DNA from: an uncultured Ilumatobacter sp.
Lineage (GTDB): Bacteria; Actinomycetota; Acidimicrobiia; Acidimicrobiales; Ilumatobacteraceae
Assembly: GCA_937891565.1 (NCBI GenBank)
Contig: CALAHA010000004.1
Location: 1-9,940, forward strand
Reading direction: 5' to 3'
DNA length: 9,940 bases
Made by a program: the position numbers and the translations under genes. Of this stretch, positions 1 to 7,209 are shown one piece after another (position 1 is the first letter of the stretch; every line of letters starts with the position of its first letter). The notes under the pieces were generated by a model. That model was not told the DNA's origin, searched no databases, and was given only the letters and a program-made list of their open reading frames with translations.

Positions 1-917
1 TGCCGACCTCAAAGATTCAAGTCGTCACCGGCACCTCCCCGCACGGCCAAGGCCACGAAACGGCGTGGTCGATGATCGCTGCCGACAAGTTCGGGGTCGA
101 CCCGTCTGATGTCGACGTGCTCCACTCCGACACCGCAATCGCGCCGCTGGGTCTCGACACGTACGGCTCCCGTTCGCTCCCGGTCGGCGGTGTTGCTGTC
201 GGCTTGGCCTGCGACAAGGTCATCGACAAGGCCCGCAAAATCGCTGCCCACCAGATGGAGGCGAACGAGGACGACCTCGAATTCGTTGGCGGCATGTTCA
301 CCGTCAAGGGATCGCCCGACAAGGCAATGCCGCTCGCAGCCGTCGCCTTCGAGGCTTTCACCGCGCACAACCTTCCCGACGGTCTCGAACCGAACCTCGA
401 AATGCAGGTCACCTACGACCCGCCAAACTTTTCGTGGCCATTCGGCACGCACATGTGCGCCATCGAGATCGACACCGAGACTGGCCACGTTGAAGTACTC
501 AAATACGTCGCAGTCGACGACTGCGGCAACAAGGTCAACCCTCTCATCGTTGACGGCCAAGTACACGGCGGCGTCATCCAGGGCCTCGCTCAAGCGCTCT
601 TCGAAGAGGCCCGCTACGACGACGACGGCAACCTCCTCTCGTCGACACTGGCCGAGTATCTCGTTCCCGCCGCCAGCGACGTCCCGCCCATCACACTCGG
701 AGAAAGCGTCACTCCGTCGCCGACCAATTCGCTTGGCGTCAAGGGTGTCGGCGAAGCTGGGACAATCGGTGCAGCACCCTGCATCATGAACGCCGTCGTC
801 GATGCCCTTTCGGGCCTCGGCGTCCAAGATATTCAGATGCCAGCGAGCCCGCTGAACGTCTGGAATTCCATTCAACAAGCAACCGGTCAAGCAACCAATC
901 AGGAGAACAACGCGTGA
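1..917 (+). CDS. coxL: CoxL-like molybdopterin hydroxylase large subunit, C-terminal part
   Basis: The 5' end lies outside the window; the first full codon is at position 3, and 304 residues are visible of a family normally near 780-800. This is the Mo-cofactor-binding catalytic subunit of a CO dehydrogenase/xanthine dehydrogenase-type enzyme. Seen: the cofactor-loop motif HGQGHET (codons 42-62) and the C-terminal active-site motif GVKGVGEAGTIGA, whose Glu codon is at 753-755 and corresponds to the family's catalytic Glu. The AGTIGA context after GVGE resembles form II CoxL and related aldehyde or xanthine-type hydroxylases; form I enzymes that oxidise CO usually carry a different sequence there (inference from memory). 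The diagnostic AYRxxxR loop is upstream and not visible. The tail (QATGQATNQENNA) carries a 12-bp tandem duplication. The stop overlaps the coxM start by 4 bp, so the two subunits are translationally coupled. The family call is firm; the substrate is not known. Confidence 0.93.
   Translation, partial: PTSKIQVVTGTSPHGQGHETAWSMIAADKFGVDPSDVDVLHSDTAIAPLGLDTYGSRSLPVGGVAVGLACDKVIDKARKIAAHQMEANEDDLEFVGGMFTVKGSPDKAMPLAAVAFEAFTAHNLPDGLEPNLEMQVTYDPPNFSWPFGTHMCAIEIDTETGHVEVLKYVAVDDCGNKVNPLIVDGQVHGGVIQGLAQALFEEARYDDDGNLLSSTLAEYLVPAASDVPPITLGESVTPSPTNSLGVKGVGEAGTIGAAPCIMNAVVDALSGLGVQDIQMPASPLNVWNSIQQATGQATNQENNA
901..905 (+). promoter_or_regulatory. Ribosome binding site of coxM
   Basis: AGGAG lies 8 nt before the GTG at 914, inside the last codons of coxL. 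It supports the GTG start that overlaps the coxL stop as GTGA. Confidence 0.75.
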
Positions 918-1738
918 TTCCCGCACAATTCGACTACGTCCGTGCCGAGTCTGCCGAGGAGGCAATCAGCCTCATTGGTCAACACGGTGACGAGGCAAAG
1001 TTCATCGCTGGTGGTCACAGCTTGTTGCCGCTGATGAAGCTCCGCCTCGCCCAGCCCACCGTGCTGGTCGACATCGGCCGCCTCAGCGACTTGTCCTACA
1101 TTCGTGAAGACGGCGACATGATCGCCATCGGCGCCATGACCCGCCACATGGACGTGGAGAACAGCCCCGTCCTCAAAGAGCACGCCCCGCTCCTCGCTCA
1201 CGCGGCCAGCCACGTCGGCGACCCACAGGTGCGTCACCGAGGCACCATTGGCGGCTCGATCGCGCACAGCGACTCCGCATCCGACCTTCCGGCGACCACA
1301 CTCGCAATGGGCGCCACCTACGTGGCGCAGGGCCCGAACGGCACCCGTGAAATTGCTGCCAGCGACTTTTTCCAGGGCTTCCTGACCACATCGCTCGCTG
1401 CCGACGAACTGCTGACCGAGATCCGCGTCCCGAAGATGGGCGGCGCCGGCTGGAGCTTCCAGAAGTTCAACCGCCGCGCCCAAGACTGGGCAATCGTCGG
1501 CGTGGCTGCATGGCGCAACGGCACCGAGTCAGGTGTCGGGCTGGTCAACATGGGTTCGGTCCCGATTCTCGCCACCGAGGTGAGCGCAGCGATTGCCAGC
1601 GGCGCATCGATCGAAGACGCCGCTGCAGAAGCTGCAACGGGCACCGACCCGACGGCTGACCTCAACGCCAGTATCGAGTACCGCCAGCACCTCGCTCGCA
1701 TCCTCACCAAGCGCGCCCTCACCGAAGCCACCTCCTGA
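914..1738 (+). CDS. coxM: CoxM-like FAD-binding medium subunit
   Basis: This 274-residue protein matches the usual length of the flavoprotein subunit, which takes electrons from the Mo and Fe-S subunits and passes them to an acceptor. Seen: the two FAD-binding signatures of the family, AGGHSLLPLMKLR at residues 32-44 and TIGGSIAHSDSASD at 111-124. The C-terminal CO dehydrogenase flavoprotein domain follows (about residues 170-274). The start is GTG at 914, supported by AGGAG at 901-905 and by the 4-bp overlap with the coxL stop. The small Fe-S subunit (CoxS) is not in the window; the order implies it is upstream of coxL. A weak terminator-like hairpin lies about 50 bp after the stop, suggesting that the structural operon ends here. 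Form I and form II complexes cannot be told apart from this subunit. Confidence 0.94.
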   Translation: MIPAQFDYVRAESAEEAISLIGQHGDEAKFIAGGHSLLPLMKLRLAQPTVLVDIGRLSDLSYIREDGDMIAIGAMTRHMDVENSPVLKEHAPLLAHAASHVGDPQVRHRGTIGGSIAHSDSASDLPATTLAMGATYVAQGPNGTREIAASDFFQGFLTTSLAADELLTEIRVPKMGGAGWSFQKFNRRAQDWAIVGVAAWRNGTESGVGLVNMGSVPILATEVSAAIASGASIEDAAAEAATGTDPTADLNASIEYRQHLARILTKRALTEATS

Positions 1739-1785
1739 CGGTCCAGATCGCCCAATACCTGCGTTGACCGAACTTCTCACCCGAC

Positions 1786-1803
1786 CCGTCTGAACGGTTT
1801 TTT
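1786..1803 (+). terminator. Possible intrinsic terminator after coxM
   Basis: CCGT-CTGA-ACGG is followed directly by six T and then GTTT. The stem is only 4 bp, so it is weak, but the T-run is unusual in this high-GC DNA and it lies 47 bp after the coxM stop and before the next gene. It probably reduces read-through rather than giving a strict stop. Confidence 0.4.
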
Positions 1804-1836
1804 GTTTGGTGTGGGGTGGCGAGGGGATGACGCTGT

Positions 1837-1854
1837 GAACGGCGAGTAGCGTTC
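1837..1854. repeat. Inverted repeat GAACG-N8-CGTTC before the PAP2 gene
   Basis: Perfect 5-bp arms (1837-1841 and 1850-1854) end 7 nt before the ATG at 1862, where a ribosome binding site would be expected and none is visible. It could be an operator or chance. The spacing between the GAAC and GTTC cores (10 nt) does not fit the 4-nt gap of SOS/LexA boxes. Confidence 0.35.
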
Positions 1855-1861
1855 GGCCGCA

Positions 1862-2998
1862 ATGTTGCTGGCGATTTCGACATCGGGCCTGTGGAGGGTC
1901 CTCTGGTGGTCGTTGATCGGCGCGGGCATCGTTGCCGGATACGCCGCGCTCCTGCGTGCTGTCGGCGTCGATTGGGTCAGAATCCGCTGGTCCGCACTTG
2001 GCGCATACGGCGTCGGCTACGTCTGGTGGTTCTTTTCCAAGGGCGTGATCATCGATCGCGTCTCGGTCCTCTGGTCATTCGCGATTTTCCTCTCCCTTGC
2101 CAGCCTCGGGCGCCCCCTCCGTGAGTGGGCCCGGATGGCGGGCGACCTTGGCATCTTCGTCGTGATGTGGCTGTCCTACGACGAGAGCCGCGGTATCGCC
2201 GATGGGCTCGGTATGGCAATCCAGGTCGAGTCGGTCCGCAACATCGACCGATTCCTGTTCTTCGGCACAGACCCAGTCGTTTGGCTGCAGGAACGCTTCT
2301 ATCGCGGCCCCAACAACGTCCAGTGGTACGACGTCATCGGCTCGTGCGTCTACTACTCCCATTTCATCGTTCCGCCCATCGTCATCGCCGTGCTCTGGCT
2401 TGCGAACCGCGACCAGTGGGTCCGCTACATGCGGCGCTTCGCCACGCTGCTCTTCGTTGCATGCGTGATGTTTGTGCTCCTGCCAACAGCTCCCCCGTGG
2501 ATGGCCGCCGAGGGTAAAAACCGCGTCGGTCTCGACCTCAATGCCCTTCCCCCGCTGCGCCGACCGACCGGCAACGGGTGGCGCCGCATCGGTCTCGACG
2601 GCTTCGTCGAGGCGTGGGACACCGGTCGCGATTGGGCAAACCAAGTTGCTGCAATGCCATCGCTGCACTCGGCTTTTGCATTGTTTGTCATCGTGTTCTT
2701 CTGGCCCCAAATCCGTAACCGATACATCCGAGCAGCCATGCTGCTGTACCCGCTCACCATGGCAGTCGCTCTCGCCTACTTTGCCGAGCACTACTTCATC
2801 GATGCCATCGCTGGCTGGCTCGTGGTCGGAGGCTCATTCTTGCTCTGGAACCGCATCGAAACTCGCCTCGGACAGCGCTCAGTGGACGAACCCACTGATC
2901 CCGAAGACAACACCGACAACGACCACTGCACCGACGACAGGCTTGTCTCTTCAGCTTCCGGCGACAACATCGAGCCAGTCGCGTCAATCGCTCCCTGA
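1862..2998 (+). CDS. PAP2-superfamily (Aur1/inositolphosphotransferase-type) membrane protein
   Basis: A 378-residue polytopic membrane protein with about eight or nine hydrophobic segments (roughly residues 13-33, 43-60, 64-82, 92-105, 162-182, 192-210, 268-285, 290-306, 312-330). Motifs of the PAP2_3/Aur1 branch are seen: PTAPPW at 208-213, PSLHS at 266-270 (in place of PSGHS, with His269), and H310-x3-D314 in HYFIDAIAGW. Together these give the His and His-Asp residues of the phosphatase/phosphotransferase site. The classic KX6RP motif is not recognisable, as is common in this branch. A hydrophilic, Asp/Thr-rich tail runs from about 340 to 378. Family members hydrolyse or transfer lipid phosphate head groups at the membrane; the substrate here cannot be told. 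A TAG at 1847-1849 in frame makes ATG 1862 the earliest start, and no clear Shine-Dalgarno sequence precedes it. It converges with the SDR gene, 24 bp away. Confidence 0.85.
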   Translation: MLLAISTSGLWRVLWWSLIGAGIVAGYAALLRAVGVDWVRIRWSALGAYGVGYVWWFFSKGVIIDRVSVLWSFAIFLSLASLGRPLREWARMAGDLGIFVVMWLSYDESRGIADGLGMAIQVESVRNIDRFLFFGTDPVVWLQERFYRGPNNVQWYDVIGSCVYYSHFIVPPIVIAVLWLANRDQWVRYMRRFATLLFVACVMFVLLPTAPPWMAAEGKNRVGLDLNALPPLRRPTGNGWRRIGLDGFVEAWDTGRDWANQVAAMPSLHSAFALFVIVFFWPQIRNRYIRAAMLLYPLTMAVALAYFAEHYFIDAIAGWLVVGGSFLLWNRIETRLGQRSVDEPTDPEDNTDNDHCTDDRLVSSASGDNIEPVASIAP

Positions 2999-3022
2999 CG
3001 CCCCCAGCCGTCGATCTCCCGG

Positions 3023-3751
3023 CTAGAGCAAGCCGGCGTAGGCGCCGCCGTCAATCTGCAACTGCACGCCGTTCGTGAACGTCCCCTGTTCGCTACACAG
3101 GAAGGCCACGTGTGCTCCGAAGTGGTCGGCGTCGCCCATCCGCATCTGATCCATCTGATCAGGCGAATAGAGCGCATCGAGGCGAGGTGTGCGATGCACG
3201 CCCGGCTGCACCGTGTTGACCGTGACGCCATCTTCAGCCACTTCGGACGCCAGCGTCTTCAAGAACGCTGTGGCTCCTGCCCGTGCCGTGTTCGACAGGA
3301 TCAGCTGCGGCATCGGCTGACGCACCGACAGCGAGGTGATGGCCACGACGCGACCCCACCGCTGCTGCTGCATTGCCGGCACTGCGGCCTTGCACATGGC
3401 GACAATCGACAACAGGTTGAGGTCGAGCGCAGCCTGGTACGCATCGACCGGCGTCGACGCGAAGTTGCCCGGAGGCGGGCCGCCCGCATTGGGTACAAGG
3501 ATGTCGACGCCACCGAGTGCGACACGCGCAGCATCGACAAATCCGGTGGCGCCATCAGGCGTCGACATGTCAGCGACAATCGTGACGCAGCCGTGGCCGA
3601 CGGCCACCGCAGCAGCCTCGAGCCTTGCTTCGTCTCGACCACAGATCGCCACGTGGACACCTTCGGCCGCCAAGGCCTTCGCAGTGCCGAGGCCCAGCCC
3701 CGATGATCCTGCAGCGACAGCTGCCCGACGTCCAGCAATTCCGAGATCCAT
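3023..3751 (-). CDS. Atypical SDR-family oxidoreductase (BKR-like, lacking YxxxK)
   Basis: A 242-residue Rossmann protein of classical SDR length. Seen from the chosen start: an N-terminal nucleotide loop AAGSSGLG (13-20) where the usual form is TGxxxGxG, so T and the first G are both Ala; PNAGG at 87-91 (the NNAG position); ITSLS at 138-142 holding the catalytic-Ser position; and SNTAR at 153-157 where YxxxK should stand, so Tyr is Ser153 and Lys is Arg157. A subgroup of SDRs annotated as beta-ketoacyl-ACP-reductase-like is known to depart from the NAD motif and catalytic tetrad in this manner, so this is probably a family trait, not decay. The activity is unknown. ATG at 3751 is chosen because MDLGIAGRRAAV is the normal SDR beginning; a GTG at 3778 would add nine residues without homology. 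It lies 52 bp after the acyl-CoA ligase on the same strand. Confidence 0.88.
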   Translation of the reverse strand: MDLGIAGRRAAVAAGSSGLGLGTAKALAAEGVHVAICGRDEARLEAAAVAVGHGCVTIVADMSTPDGATGFVDAARVALGGVDILVPNAGGPPPGNFASTPVDAYQAALDLNLLSIVAMCKAAVPAMQQQRWGRVVAITSLSVRQPMPQLILSNTARAGATAFLKTLASEVAEDGVTVNTVQPGVHRTPRLDALYSPDQMDQMRMGDADHFGAHVAFLCSEQGTFTNGVQLQIDGGAYAGLL

Positions 3752-3803
3752 CTGTTGACAGTAGCCAGTGGCGGGCACGCATCGCCCAGTACGGAACCGA
3801 GTG

Positions 3804-5354
3804 TCAGTCGGCGCGCAGGCCAGCGAACTGATCGCGCAGCTCGCGCTTGAGTATCTTGCCGCTCGGATTGCGGGGGAGTTCGGTCACGAACTCGACGGCC
3901 TTGACCGACTTGAACGGGGCGAGCTTGCCCTTACAAAACTCGATGACTTCTTCAACAGTGAGCGAGTCGTCGCTCGGCACGATCGCAGCGAGCGGCGATT
4001 CGCCCCACCGTTCTGAGGGGATCCCAATGACGCCGACATCGGCAATCTTGTCATGTGCCAGCAACACGCTCTCGATTTCGGCGGGATACACGTTCTCGCC
4101 ACCGGAGATCAGCATGTCTTTCACACGATCGACAATCGTCACAAAACCTTCGGCGTCGATCGTCGCCACGTCGCCCGTATGGAGCCAGCCATCGATGATG
4201 GCCTCAGCGGTGGCCTCCGGGCGGTTCCAGTATCCGACCATAACGTTCGGGCCCTTCACCAGTACTTCGCCCGACTCGCCAGGCTTGCAGTCGGCACCGT
4301 CTTCGTTGACGACCTTGACTTCGGTGAAGTAGAACGCCTTGCCGGTCGAGCCGGCACGGGCAATTGCATCGGCTGAGCTGATCAGACAGGCGGGGCCACC
4401 AGTCTCGGTCAGTCCGTAGACCTGGTGAATCTCGATGCCGAGTGCGTCGTACTGCTCGATCAGCGTTTTGGCGACCGGTGCCGCACCGCTCATCACCCAG
4501 CGCAGCGTGCTGGCGTCGTGTATTTCGGGGTTCCGCACAGCAAGCATGTACTGCAGCATCACCGGCACCATCAGAGTCGTCGTGATCTTCTCGTCACGAA
4601 TGAGCTCCCACGACTGCAGTGGGTCGAACGCCTTCAGGATCGTGATCGAAGAACCGCCATACATGCAACAGAGCACCGGGTTGAGAGCGCCGACATGGAA
4701 CATTGGCAACGAGATCAGGTACCTATCACCCGCTTGGAAATCGGCGGTTGCAACCGCTGTCAGAATCGACCAGAGCACCGTGCCGTGCGAGTGCATCACA
4801 CCCTTCGGTAATCCCGTGGTGCCGCTGGTGTACATGATGAAGACCAGGTCGTCACCGGTGCCGACGGGGGCTGGTTCGTCGGCCGAGGCCGAACCCATCC
4901 ACTCGTCGTAGTCGGCCACGCCGTCGATGACGTCCCCGCCGACTTGAATCCAGGTCGCGATTGCGGTCTTGTCTCCGCGGCTGCGTAGCTCGGCTGCGAT
5001 CTCGGCGAAGTCGGAGCCATAGATCAGCACCGTGGCGCCGGCATCGTGGAGGATGAACTCGAGTTCATCGGCGACGAGGCGCCAGTTGAGCGGCACGTTG
5101 ACAGCGCCGACCTTGCCCGCCGCGAAGAACGACTCAACAAACTCGACGCCGTTCATCAGCAGTAGGCCGACGCGATCACCGAGCGACACGCCTGAATCCG
5201 TGAGCGCATTTGCGACCTGGTTCGACCGGCTGTTCAGTTCCCTAAACGAGAAGCGGCGATCGCTCGACGGTTCGAAGATCGCTTCGACATTCGGATCGCG
5301 GTATGCCCGCTTGGTCAACAACTGCCCGACGTTCTGGCTCGCACCTGTACTCAT
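3804..5354 (-). CDS. Class I acyl-CoA synthetase (AMP-forming ligase, FadD-like)
   Basis: A 516-residue adenylate-forming enzyme of full family length that would activate a carboxylic acid to its acyl-AMP and then its CoA thioester. Core motifs are in order: P-loop TSGTTGLPKG (176-185), YGLTETGG (313-320), GWLHTGD (389-395), the hinge DRVKDMLISGGENVYP (409-424), and PSGKILKR (497-504) with the C-terminal catalytic Lys500. All key residues appear intact. There are no carrier-protein or condensation domains, so it is a stand-alone ligase; medium/long-chain fatty acid or an aromatic acid are both possible and the substrate cannot be fixed by eye. ATG 5354 has no Shine-Dalgarno sequence but has a GATAAT hexamer 6 nt upstream, suggesting a leaderless message. 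It lies 48 bp after the GlgX-like gene and 52 bp before the SDR; the ligase-SDR pair would fit fatty acyl metabolism (inference). Confidence 0.93.
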   Translation of the reverse strand: MSTGASQNVGQLLTKRAYRDPNVEAIFEPSSDRRFSFRELNSRSNQVANALTDSGVSLGDRVGLLLMNGVEFVESFFAAGKVGAVNVPLNWRLVADELEFILHDAGATVLIYGSDFAEIAAELRSRGDKTAIATWIQVGGDVIDGVADYDEWMGSASADEPAPVGTGDDLVFIMYTSGTTGLPKGVMHSHGTVLWSILTAVATADFQAGDRYLISLPMFHVGALNPVLCCMYGGSSITILKAFDPLQSWELIRDEKITTTLMVPVMLQYMLAVRNPEIHDASTLRWVMSGAAPVAKTLIEQYDALGIEIHQVYGLTETGGPACLISSADAIARAGSTGKAFYFTEVKVVNEDGADCKPGESGEVLVKGPNVMVGYWNRPEATAEAIIDGWLHTGDVATIDAEGFVTIVDRVKDMLISGGENVYPAEIESVLLAHDKIADVGVIGIPSERWGESPLAAIVPSDDSLTVEEVIEFCKGKLAPFKSVKAVEFVTELPRNPSGKILKRELRDQFAGLRAD

Positions 5355-5360
5355 GGTGAA

Positions 5361-5366
5361 ATTATC
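5361..5366 (-). promoter_or_regulatory. Candidate -10 element for a leaderless acyl-CoA ligase mRNA
   Basis: On the minus strand GATAAT (5 of 6 to TATAAT) ends 6 nt before the ATG at 5354, which places the expected transcription start at or beside the A of the start codon. No convincing -35 is visible at 16-19 nt upstream. If real, the ligase and SDR can be transcribed apart from the upstream debranching enzyme gene. Confidence 0.4.
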
Positions 5367-5402
5367 GCGCAGCGACCTACCGCAGGACGAACACGAACGG
5401 TG

Positions 5403-7142
5403 TCAGTCGGTCCGCGTCAGGACAACGACCGATCGGGGGCCCACCCGAAGTGACCCACCGACAGCCTCGCCTGGCCCAATGAAACCTTGCTCATCCGTCG
5501 TGTCCAAAGCAATCCGCCACGAGCCGGGAACCTGCACCGCAAAGTCGAGCGGCTCCCACCACATATTCGCCATCACGTAGAGGTCTCCGATATGCCAAGC
5601 GATCGAGCGCGAGTGGCTCGCGAGGTCTGGGCCGCCGACAACGCCGAACCATTCGACGGCGCTCCCCCACGGCTCGGGCTGCGTGAGCACATCGTGCTGC
5701 ACCCGGAAGGCGATGAGGCGTTGAACGAATCGCTCATGATCGACGAAGGCTTCCCGACGCCCCCAATCAATCCACGATGTCTCATTGTCCTGGTTATAGG
5801 GATTGTTGTTTCCGTGCTGCGTTCGAGCGAACTCGTCGCCGGCCACAATCATCGGGGTGCCCTGGCTCAGCATCAGCAAGCACATGGCGTTTCGCATCTG
5901 GCGTCGCCGCAGCACGAGTACGTCGTGCGGAACGTCGACGTCGCCCTCCCAGCCACAGTTCCATGACCGGTTGTCGTCGGTGCCGTCGGTGCCATTCCAG
6001 CCGTTAGCACTATTGTGCTTCCGGTCGTATGTGAACAGGTCATGCAGCGTGAACCCATCGTGGGCCGTCAGCATGTTGATCGACGAACCCGGCGCATCGA
6101 ACAGGTCGGGACTGCCCTGCACCCGTTGCAACACCGCGCCGACAAGACCGCCCTCACCGCGCAAGAAGCCCCGGACGTCGTCACGGAACTTGCCGTTCCA
6201 TTGCGCCCACCGTGCGTCTGGGAAGTCGCGGCCAGCGAGGTAACGAGCGAGATCCCACGGCTCAGCAATCAGGCGAACGCCACGCCGATCAGCCCAGTCG
6301 CCAATCGACCGAATGAATGCGGGGTCGCGGGCGAGCACTGCGGCCAGGTCAAATCTGAAGCCGTCGACGCCGAGATCTGCGAGCCGGTCAAGCGACGTGA
6401 GCAGTAACTCCTGGGCAACGGGTGACGCAGCGTCAATGATGTTGCCGCAACCCGCATCGTCGACGTAGCTGCCGTCGTCGTTGACCACGTAGTACTCCCG
6501 GTCGGCGAGGCCGCGCAGGTTGTAGGTCGGCCCCGCCCGGTCTTCCTCGGTCGTGTGATTGAGCACAACATCGAGCCAGACCTCAATGTCGACATCGTGG
6601 GCCGCCGACACGAAGTCAGCGAGCTCGGCAGCAGGCGCAGCTGTATGTGCATAACTCCGGTGGACAGCACCAAAAGCGAGGGGCATGTAGCCCCAGTAAT
6701 TCGGTTCCGCCGGATCGAACTGGTGAACCGGCAGAAGTTCAACGACCGACACCCCCAGCGAAGCGAGCCGAGGCAACTCACCAGCAAATGCTGCAAAGGT
6801 GCCAGCATCAGGCCGATCGCGCAGTTTCGTCATCCCCCGGACATGTGCTTCGGACACGATGAGCGGTCGGCTTGTCGGCCGCTGCGGCCTCGGCTCTGGC
6901 CACGCTGAGGCGACAGCCCAGGCATCGTGCCGGTCACGGGTGTGGGCCGGGCCGAACCACACCTCGGTGGCGCACGGATCTACGAGATCGGGCCCATCGT
7001 CGATAACGATCTGGTATCGATCGTTGGTCTGCACCGAGCCGACCCAACCGCTTCCATCCCGTTCGAGCGGGACCGTGACGCCATCGAGAACTCGCACTTC
7101 GACGCGGCTCGCCCCTGGCGAATACACCCGAACATCGACCAC
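5403..7142 (-). CDS. glgX: GlgX-like glycogen debranching enzyme (GH13)
   Basis: A GH13 isoamylase-type enzyme that would hydrolyse alpha-1,6 branches of glycogen or limit dextrins. From the GTG at 7142 it has 579 residues, shorter than the usual 650-720. Domains: a short CBM48-like N-terminal beta domain (about 1-90), a TIM barrel (about 95-490) and a C-terminal beta domain. Motifs seen: HVRGMTKLR (100-108), NYWGYMPLAF (148-157), DVVLNHT (191-197), GFRFDLAAV (261-269) with the nucleophile Asp265, LIAEPWDL (291-298) with the acid/base Glu294, TAHDGFTLHDL (359-369) with the transition-state His-Asp, and GDEFARTQHGNNN (435-447). All catalytic residues are present. The GTG start is chosen because VDVRVYSPGAS is where family similarity begins; a TTG at 7205 would add 21 residues with no resemblance. 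No clear ribosome site was found. It diverges from coxD across 183 bp and heads the minus-strand group. Confidence 0.9.
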   Translation of the reverse strand: MVDVRVYSPGASRVEVRVLDGVTVPLERDGSGWVGSVQTNDRYQIVIDDGPDLVDPCATEVWFGPAHTRDRHDAWAVASAWPEPRPQRPTSRPLIVSEAHVRGMTKLRDRPDAGTFAAFAGELPRLASLGVSVVELLPVHQFDPAEPNYWGYMPLAFGAVHRSYAHTAAPAAELADFVSAAHDVDIEVWLDVVLNHTTEEDRAGPTYNLRGLADREYYVVNDDGSYVDDAGCGNIIDAASPVAQELLLTSLDRLADLGVDGFRFDLAAVLARDPAFIRSIGDWADRRGVRLIAEPWDLARYLAGRDFPDARWAQWNGKFRDDVRGFLRGEGGLVGAVLQRVQGSPDLFDAPGSSINMLTAHDGFTLHDLFTYDRKHNSANGWNGTDGTDDNRSWNCGWEGDVDVPHDVLVLRRRQMRNAMCLLMLSQGTPMIVAGDEFARTQHGNNNPYNQDNETSWIDWGRREAFVDHERFVQRLIAFRVQHDVLTQPEPWGSAVEWFGVVGGPDLASHSRSIAWHIGDLYVMANMWWEPLDFAVQVPGSWRIALDTTDEQGFIGPGEAVGGSLRVGPRSVVVLTRTD

Positions 7143-7170
7143 CCATAAAGTCTGCCACCGCGATCGCCCC

Positions 7171-7209
7171 GTACAGCAAGCCAGTACAGCAGGCCCGTAC
7201 GACAAGGAA
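7171..7209. repeat. Tandem 13-bp repeats between glgX and coxD
   Basis: GTACAGCAAGCCA (7171-7183) is followed at once by GTACAGCAGGCCC (7184-7196), a match at 11 of 13, and by a decayed third unit GTACGACAAGGAA (7197-7209), 9 of 13 to the first. Each unit begins with the palindromic tetramer GTAC. The array lies 29 bp upstream of the glgX start codon and could bind a regulator, or be a simple slippage product. Confidence 0.6.

Noticed and set aside
9..965. Long antisense open frame (318 codons) opposite coxL
   Set aside because: Its sequence is a shadow of the coxL codons in high-GC DNA, with no family motifs and Val/Asp/Arg-rich composition typical of antisense frames.
1837..1854. SOS/LexA box at GAACG-N8-CGTTC
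   Set aside because: The GAAC and GTTC cores are 10 nt apart instead of 4, and the neighbouring gene is not an SOS-type gene.
2075..2791. Antisense open frame opposite the PAP2 gene
   Set aside because: No recognisable domain; the plus-strand frame has clear membrane segments and PAP2 motifs.
3006..3024. AGCCG-N9-CGGCT hairpin between the convergent PAP2 and SDR genes
   Set aside because: Only 5 bp with a 9-nt loop, no T-run on either strand, and it overlaps the SDR stop codon; too weak to call a terminator.
3110..3706. Plus-strand open frame inside the SDR gene
   Set aside because: Arg/His-rich and without a plausible ribosome site or domain; a shadow of the SDR frame.
7160..7167. GCGATCGC octamer palindrome
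   Set aside because: It is the core of the cyanobacterial HIP1 element, but a single copy in GC-rich DNA is expected by chance and the genes are not cyanobacterial in character.
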